Positions 5,175 through 9,309 of a DNA stretch of 9,309 bases are shown in pieces. Each line of letters opens with the position of its first letter. Within the stretch, counting starts at the first letter, position 1. The notes below the pieces were generated by a model. The model saw nothing but the letters and a program-made list of their open reading frames with translations, was not told the DNA's origin and did not search any database. Made by a program: the position numbers and the translations under genes. Source of the stretch: Candidatus Hydrogenedentota bacterium (lineage in GTDB: Bacteria > Hydrogenedentota > Hydrogenedentia > Hydrogenedentales > SLHB01); the NCBI GenBank assembly GCA_013349485.1, contig DUZM01000122.1, forward strand, positions 1 through 9,309, given 5' to 3'.

Positions 5175-8100
5175 TCAGATTTTGGCCGACCAAAACAGCG
5201 CCTTGCGACGCGAAAGGAACAGGAAAACGCCCAATGACGCCATCAGTACGGCATTGCCGTTCGAACCGTTGAGCGGCCCGGCGGTGTTCGAGGCGCCTGT
5301 GCCGCCGCACCCGATGACAATGTCGGGCGGGCCCCCGTCGCCTTCGCCCTCTCCCTCGCCTTCACCGCCAGAGATGACGTTTACTGTGCGCGTGAGTTGG
5401 GCGCCGTTGCCGGCCGCATCCTGCACGGAATAGACGACGGCGTAGGCGCCGGGCTGCGAGGTGTCCACGGCGTCGACGGTTTCAATGGCGCTCGTCAGGT
5501 CTCCGTCCACTTCGTCGTAGGCCGTGGCGCCGGCATCGGCGTAAGTTCCTGCCATGAGGACCGTCGCCGGGTTGTCGCCAAGCAGCGTTATGACGGGTCG
5601 GGTATTGTCGACAACGCACGGCAGGCTGGACTGGGCCGCTGACGACGTGTTGCCTGCCGCATCGCTCGCGGTGCCTGCCGCAACGGCTACGCCAAGCGTC
5701 CCGTCGCCGGCTACGTTCAGCAAGTTGACTTGCCGTTCGCTGCATCCCGTGCCGGAAACGGCAACGGTTCCAGTGGCCGTGCCCGTCGCATCAAGTGCAA
5801 CATCGCCCGGCGAAAGCGTAACGGTCTCAGCCCCAAAGTAGGTCACCGTATACACAATTGGGCCCGCCCGCGTTACCGGGATCGACGGGCCGGACAATTC
5901 GAGCGCAGGCGGCGTATTGTCCACGGTGCAGAACGCGCTCGGCCCCGCAGCCGCTGCGAGGTTCCCGGCCAAGTCGTGCGCTGTGCCCGCGGCCAGCGAG
6001 ACGCCGAGCGTTCCGTCGCCCGTAATGTCCGAGACGGTGACAACCCGCGTGATGTCGCCCTTCTCCTGGGCCTTGAATTCGTCGATTGTCACGGCGCCCG
6101 TCGCGGTTCCTTCGCCGGCCAACAAGACGTCGTCCTGCGTCAGAGCAACCATGTCGGCGCCTTCGTAGACGACGGTGAAAGACACCGGCCCGGCAGCGGT
6201 CAGGCCCACCGACGGCACGCCTACGGATAGGGCCGGAGGGGCATTGTCGGCCGTAACCGGGGCGCTTGGCCCGGCGCCGGGCGCCGGATTGCCCAACTCG
6301 TCTTCAGCCGTGGCGCTGGCGATCGTGAGGCTAAGGGCGCCGTCGCCTACGATGTCGGCTAGGGTCACGGTGCGCGTCTGGACTCCGGTCCCGGTTACGG
6401 ATACTCCGCCTGCGGCCGTTCCCGTGGAATTCAACGTAATGTCGCTTTCCGACAATGAAACGTTGACGGCGTTGGCGTAACTCACCGTGTACACGACAGG
6501 ACCTGCCCGCGTTACGTCAACGGACGGGGGGTGGATGGCCACGCTCACCATCGCACTGTCCACCAGAAAGGGCGTGCTCGGCCCAGCCGCGAGCGTTTGG
6601 TTTCCGGCCTCGTCAATGGCGACGCCCGCCGCCAAAGATATCGCCAAGCTGCCATCGCCGCTGATATCCGAGAGGGTCACTGTACGGGTCTCCGCACCGG
6701 CGCCTGCCACGGCGACACTGCCGCTGGCCGTCCCCGTGGCGTGGAGCGCGACATGTTCCGCGGCAAGAACGACCGTGGCGGCGCCGCTGCACGAGACTGT
6801 GTACGTGACCGGCCCCGCGGCAGTGACCGTTGCGGACGGCTCGCCGATGCTGATTGCGGGCGGCGTGTTGTCGATGACGGCCATGGCGCTTGGCCCCGCG
6901 GCCCCCGCCGAATTCCCCGCAACGTCCTGGGCGGTTCCCGCGGCAACGGATACACCGAGCGTGCCGTCGCCCGCGATGCCCAACACGGTGATCGTGCGCT
7001 CGGCAGCGCCGGCGCCGGTAACCTCGATTGTGGATGCCGCTGCGGAACCTGTCGTGCTCAAGGTGACGTCTTCCTCGGCGATCGACACGGAATCGGCGCC
7101 GACGTACGACACGGCAAAGGAGATGGGACCTGTAGCGGCGAACGGGGCCGATGGTTCGCCGAGCGTGATCGTGGGCGCCGTGTTGTCCACCGCACACGTG
7201 CCGCTTGGCCCCGCAGGCCCCGCCAGATTCCCGGCCGCATCCTGGGCCGTCGCGGCTGCCACCGTAATGCCAAGCGTACCGTCGCCGGATATACTCGATA
7301 GCGTCACGAACCGCTGCTCGGGCCCTGTGCCTGAAACGGTCGCGTCTCCCACGGCGGCCGACCCGGTGGCGCTCACCGCAACGTCTTGGTTTGAAAGGGA
7401 CACCGAGTTTGCATTCCCGTACCACACGGTGTACGTGACGGGTCCGCTGGTCGTAAGCATCGTCGAGGGACCGTCGAGCGTGATCCCAGGCGGGGTCACG
7501 TCATATTCGACGGTGGCGTCGGTGCTTGTGGACGCTTGATTGTACACACCCGAACCGTTCTGGGCGACGCCTGTTGGGATAACGGGAACAACCGTTCCGT
7601 CGCCGGCCAGTTCCGCCACAGAAATGGTGTAATTCGCGCCGCCCCCTTGAACCGAGCCCGATATAGCCGCCGCTGTTCCGGCCCAGGCTACGTCGCGCCA
7701 CTCGAATCCCGTGACACTTTCGTTGAAAACCACTGCGAACTGAATGGGCATCGTGTTTGTGGGATCGGGCTGGCCGGTTGCCTGATTGACCGTGACGGTA
7801 ACCGCCGCAATCGACGCCAGCGCGAAGTCCACTGTCGTTGTCTCGCCACTGAGCACATCCGCCTGTTTTGTTTGGCTCACATAGTCTCCGGCGGAAGCGC
7901 GCACACGGTACGTGTCCACGGGAAGCGCCGGAAAGACGTAAGCCCCGGACGCATCCGTGTGTGTCGAAAGATCGCCGTAGTCTGTAAGTGCCACAAGAGC
8001 GCCCTCGATCGCATCCGCCGTATCTGCGTCTGTGACGACGCCGACGAGCGTTCCTGGAAGAACGCCCGATTTCGTGACCGTGGTCTGGGCCACTTCCGAT

Positions 8101-9309
8101 ACATTGCCCACCCAGTCCTGGGCATATACATCGACTTGATACTCGCCGGCCTCCGTGAACTCCTCGTATGTACCTTCATACGCATCGGTTTCTCCTTGGA
8201 CAAGGTCCACCGACGGGAGTTCTTCCACAGGGTCCTCCGTGCCCGCCTTGGCGGCAACAGGGGCAGTAATGATCGCCCAAACCCGGGAGATGACGGTTCG
8301 ATCGTCGGCAACGTTGTCCGCGCTCAGTGACGCCGAGGTCTCGTCCGCATCGAGCGTCTGTGGCGGCGACACCGAGCCGATGGTGGGGCGTTCGTCATAG
8401 ACCGCGTTCCCGAACCCGATATACGTGTTGTCGGCCAACGTTCCGTCGCCGCTCTTGGGGTCGTATACGCCGTCGGCGTTGTCGTCCAGTTGCGGGTTCT
8501 GATATCCTGCGACGTCGCTCAGATCCTTCCGCGCGGAATTGAACGAATCGAGCACGCTATGCCCATTGAATACGTTGGCCCAGAAGTAATTCGAGAAGGA
8601 AATGGTGCCGCGGGTAACAAAGTACGCTTTCTCTGCGGCGGCCGTGCTTGCGATCACGATGCGCTGTGAGCGGCCCGACGGGACAAGGAACGGCAGGAAG
8701 CTGCCCGACGCATTCGCATCGTATACGACCGTGACAAGCGGCACGGTCCGCTGTGTTTCATCGAGCCATACCCCGAGATCTCTCGAGGTCAATACCTCGG
8801 TTTCGCCGAGCACATAGAAACCGTCGCCGCCGTGGCCCACGAGGTACAAGACGAGGTGGTCGGCGTCCGCTGCCCAGACACTTATGGCGTTATGCACGTT
8901 GCTATTGGTCGGTTCGCCTGCGACATCGTCTGCAAGTCCGTTGCCGTCTAGGTCGAGTTTCGCGTTCCAACTGAAGTACCGCACAGTGTCCTTGCTGAAG
9001 CCCTGATTGGCAAGGCTTTGGTACGCAAGATTGGTGCACAACTGCGTTACGGGCCACAGCGTGTTGCTTGCGTACGGCCCGCCGCCCGCGACAATGATCG
9101 CCTTGAGGATTTCAGGCGCCCCGAATTCCTCTCGGAATGCCTCGACCCGGTGGTTGGCGCCGTCCACCACGTAGATGCGCCCGTCTGCGCCTGCGGCGAC
9201 GGCGCAGGGACGGTTCATCTGGCCGGGTCGATTCCCCAGTTGACCGCCCCAGCCGCCCAAATACGTTCCCGACGAATCGAATTTCTGAATGCGATGGTTG
9301 TCCCTGTCC
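5175..9309 (-). CDS. Large modular surface protein: NHL repeats, caspase-like domain, Ig-like repeats (5' end outside window)
   Basis: The frame is open to the window edge: upstream of the first in-window TTG (9258-9260) it continues as DRDNHRIQKFDSSGTY, an NHL repeat, so the true start lies beyond 9309. Residues here are counted from that TTG. Order: NHL repeats (to about 42), caspase/C13-like domain (about 51-284), beta-sandwich segment (291-400), carboxypeptidase-regulatory-like domain (402-482), one divergent and six clear Ig-like repeats (484-1219), DUF5011-like domain (1220-1296), (EG)n spacer (1300-1309), and a C-terminal tail with CGG (1318-1320), a hydrophobic run and SRRK. The protein is probably exported and displayed on or released from the cell surface. 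The Ig-like array would act as a stalk; the N-terminal domains may bind ligands. The caspase-like domain seems catalytically dead (Asn183 in place of Cys). No specific function can be assigned. The intact frame argues against pseudogene status. Confidence 0.88.
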   Translation of the reverse strand, partial: DRDNHRIQKFDSSGTYLGGWGGQLGNRPGQMNRPCAVAAGADGRIYVVDGANHRVEAFREEFGAPEILKAIIVAGGGPYASNTLWPVTQLCTNLAYQSLANQGFSKDTVRYFSWNAKLDLDGNGLADDVAGEPTNSNVHNAISVWAADADHLVLYLVGHGGDGFYVLGETEVLTSRDLGVWLDETQRTVPLVTVVYDANASGSFLPFLVPSGRSQRIVIASTAAAEKAYFVTRGTISFSNYFWANVFNGHSVLDSFNSARKDLSDVAGYQNPQLDDNADGVYDPKSGDGTLADNTYIGFGNAVYDERPTIGSVSPPQTLDADETSASLSADNVADDRTVISRVWAIITAPVAAKAGTEDPVEELPSVDLVQGETDAYEGTYEEFTEAGEYQVDVYAQDWVGNVSEVAQTTVTKSGVLPGTLVGVVTDADTADAIEGALVALTDYGDLSTHTDASGAYVFPALPVDTYRVRASAGDYVSQTKQADVLSGETTTVDFALASIAAVTVTVNQATGQPDPTNTMPIQFAVVFNESVTGFEWRDVAWAGTAAAISGSVQGGGANYTISVAELAGDGTVVPVIPTGVAQNGSGVYNQASTSTDATVEYDVTPPGITLDGPSTMLTTSGPVTYTVWYGNANSVSLSNQDVAVSATGSAAVGDATVSGTGPEQRFVTLSSISGDGTLGITVAAATAQDAAGNLAGPAGPSGTCAVDNTAPTITLGEPSAPFAATGPISFAVSYVGADSVSIAEEDVTLSTTGSAAASTIEVTGAGAAERTITVLGIAGDGTLGVSVAAGTAQDVAGNSAGAAGPSAMAVIDNTPPAISIGEPSATVTAAGPVTYTVSCSGAATVVLAAEHVALHATGTASGSVAVAGAGAETRTVTLSDISGDGSLAISLAAGVAIDEAGNQTLAAGPSTPFLVDSAMVSVAIHPPSVDVTRAGPVVYTVSYANAVNVSLSESDITLNSTGTAAGGVSVTGTGVQTRTVTLADIVGDGALSLTIASATAEDELGNPAPGAGPSAPVTADNAPPALSVGVPSVGLTAAGPVSFTVVYEGADMVALTQDDVLLAGEGTATGAVTIDEFKAQEKGDITRVVTVSDITGDGTLGVSLAAGTAHDLAGNLAAAAGPSAFCTVDNTPPALELSGPSIPVTRAGPIVYTVTYFGAETVTLSPGDVALDATGTATGTVAVSGTGCSERQVNLLNVAGDGTLGVAVAAGTASDAAGNTSSAAQSSLPCVVDNTRPVITLLGDNPATVLMAGTYADAGATAYDEVDGDLTSAIETVDAVDTSQPGAYAVVYSVQDAAGNGAQLTRTVNVISGGEGEGEGEGDGGPPDIVIGCGGTGASNTAGPLNGSNGNAVLMASLGVFLFLSRRKALFWSAKI
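5178..5324 (-). other. Putative C-terminal sorting or anchor signal
   Basis: Residues 1313-1361 contain a short Cys-Gly-Gly motif (CGGTG, C1318), a small polar stretch, a hydrophobic run AVLMASLGVFLFLS (1337-1350) and a basic SRRK, then nine more residues. The layout of motif, membrane segment and basic cluster is that of CTERM-type sorting tails, several of which use a Cys. The tail after the basic cluster is longer than usual. I do not recognise a named family. Confidence 0.55.
5337..5363 (-). repeat. Glu-Gly dipeptide linker (hexanucleotide tandem repeat)
   Basis: Four Glu-Gly dipeptides followed by Asp-Gly (residues 1300-1309) are encoded by near-identical GAGGGx/GAAGGx codon pairs. It forms a flexible acidic spacer between the Ig stalk and the sorting tail. 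Such tandem DNA can change length by slippage in steps that keep the frame. Confidence 0.75.
5373..5603 (-). other. DUF5011-like Ig domain
   Basis: Residues 1220-1296 show PVITLLGDNPATVLMAGTYA, DAGATAYDEVDGDLTSAIE, then a GAYAVVYSVQDAAGN strand and a closing RTVNVI. This matches the bacterial surface Ig-like family DUF5011, which often lies next to a C-terminal anchor. Confidence 0.85.
5604..7496 (-). repeat. Six tandem Ig-like domain repeats of about 105 residues
   Basis: Repeat units by residue and base: 589-693 (7182-7496), 694-798 (6867-7181), 799-902 (6555-6866), 903-1006 (6243-6554), 1007-1115 (5916-6242) and 1116-1219 (5604-5915). A unit reads approximately TPPxIxLGxPSxxxTxAGPV, then YTVxYxGAxxVxLxxxDV, then a TGTAxGxVxVxGxG strand, RTVTLxxIxGDGTLGVSVAA, GTAxDxAGNxxxxAGPSA and a closing VDN. 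The fifth unit is longer (109) owing to a charged insert at EFKAQEKGD. The third and fourth meet at an atypical VDSAMVSVA junction in place of VDNTPP. Each unit resembles bacterial Ig-like domains, and together they would form an extended stalk. Confidence 0.88.
7497..7811 (-). other. Divergent first unit of the Ig-like array
   Basis: Residues 484-588 keep the frame of the array (FAVVFNESVTGFEWRDV, then ISVAELAGDGTVVPVIPTGV) but differ in sequence and lack the TPP start motif. The FNESVTGF stretch is typical of Ig-like domains from bacterial adhesins. I take it as an older, diverged copy of the repeats downstream. Confidence 0.6.
7815..8057 (-). other. Carboxypeptidase regulatory-like domain
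   Basis: Residues 402-482 show the family pattern: GTLVGVVTDADTADAIEGAL, then THTDASGAYVFPALPVDTYR, then a Tyr-containing strand and a final TTVDFAL. This transthyretin-like beta-sandwich is frequent in large secreted bacterial proteins and is regarded as a structural or binding module. Confidence 0.82.
8061..8390 (-). other. Beta-sandwich segment after the caspase-like domain
   Basis: Residues 291-400 begin RPTIGSVSPPQTLDADE and end with AGEYQVDVYAQDWVGNVSE, a strand pattern common in bacterial Ig or FN3-like domains. It has no repeat similarity to the later array that I can see. It may pack on the peptidase-like domain, as Ig-like domains do in gingipain-type proteins. Confidence 0.45.
8409..9110 (-). 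other. Caspase/C13-like peptidase domain with Asn in place of the catalytic Cys
   Basis: The domain opens with a hydrophobic strand ILKAIIVAGGG. It then has LVLYLVGHGGDGFYVL, matching the catalytic His-Gly strand of clan CD peptidases (His143), and LVTVVYDANASGSFLPFL, matching the usual D-A-C-x-S-G-S strand. The Cys position is Asn183 (AAT codon, 8712-8714). Two acidic loops, DLDGNGLADD (103-112) and DDNADGVYD (259-267), resemble EF-hand-type calcium loops. The fold assignment follows the HG and DAxxSGS strands; whether C13, C14 or gingipain-like is uncertain. Confidence 0.68.
9135..9309 (-). other. NHL beta-propeller repeats (incomplete at window edge)
   Basis: Two successive NHL motifs are visible: DNHRIQKFDSSGTYLGGWG, then MNRPCAVAAGADGRIYVVDG followed by ANHRVEAF. 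The P-x-x-V-A ... G-x-I-Y-V-V-D ... N-H-R-V pattern is typical. NHL repeats form six-bladed propellers used for binding, so more repeats are expected upstream of the window. Confidence 0.85.

Noticed and set aside
5005..5433. Plus-strand small frame across the intergenic region
   Set aside because: It runs into the antisense of the large gene, has a composition typical of antisense frames (Ser/Pro runs from the (EG)n linker) and shows no protein signature.
5604..7496. Possible CRISPR-like or mobile repeat array
   Set aside because: The ~315-base periodicity is in frame and explained by protein domain repeats; copies differ at most third positions and no spacers exist.
6487..7539. A 350-codon plus-strand frame opposite the Ig-like repeats
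   Set aside because: Its repeats (Pro/Ala/Thr-rich) are the antisense reflection of the DNA repeats encoding the Ig-like units. It has no ribosome site or recognisable domain.

Overview
The window looks like chromosomal DNA of a GC-rich, flagellated, diderm bacterium. The predicted FliL, FliO and FliP proteins carry ordinary bacterial membrane or signal sequences. The large protein on the right has an (EG)n spacer before a Cys-Gly/hydrophobic/Arg-rich C-terminus, a style I associate with large secreted proteins of Candidatus Hydrogenedentota and neighbouring PVC-like or deep-branching lineages. That taxonomic guess is an inference and weak; nothing here is diagnostic at the sequence level. 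I see no mobile element, CRISPR array, tRNA or rRNA.

Left part (1-2390, + strand): four tightly packed flagellar genes, fliL - fliN - fliO - fliP, joined by overlapping stop/start codons, evidently one transcript entering from the left. FliL sits at the stator/basal body, FliN in the C-ring switch, and FliO and FliP in the export gate of the flagellar type III secretion apparatus. The usual fliM (between fliL and fliN) and fliQ/fliR (after fliP) are not at their common places. A 114-bp GC-rich spacer with a small hairpin follows, then a short membrane-anchored protein of unknown function (2505-2885, +).

Middle (2913-4949, - strand): a full-length EF-G-like translational GTPase of the EF-G2/FusA2 type, convergent with the unknown gene. 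It has all five EF-G domains, but Tyr replaces the catalytic His of the G3 motif. Its 225-bp upstream region holds a good Shine-Dalgarno sequence and a plausible sigma70-type promoter.

Right part (5175 to the window edge, - strand): the 3' 4.1 kb of a very large secreted or surface protein whose 5' end lies beyond position 9309. From the N-terminal side it contains NHL beta-propeller repeats, a caspase/C13-like fold whose Cys position holds Asn (a probable pseudo-peptidase), a beta-sandwich segment, a carboxypeptidase-regulatory-like domain, one divergent plus six clear ~105-residue Ig-like repeats, a DUF5011-like domain, an (EG)n linker and a putative C-terminal sorting signal. A strong GC-rich hairpin directly follows its stop codon.

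The three blocks (flagellar export operon, EF-G paralogue, surface protein) show no obvious shared pathway. The most unusual content is the modular surface protein with its apparently inactivated caspase-like domain.
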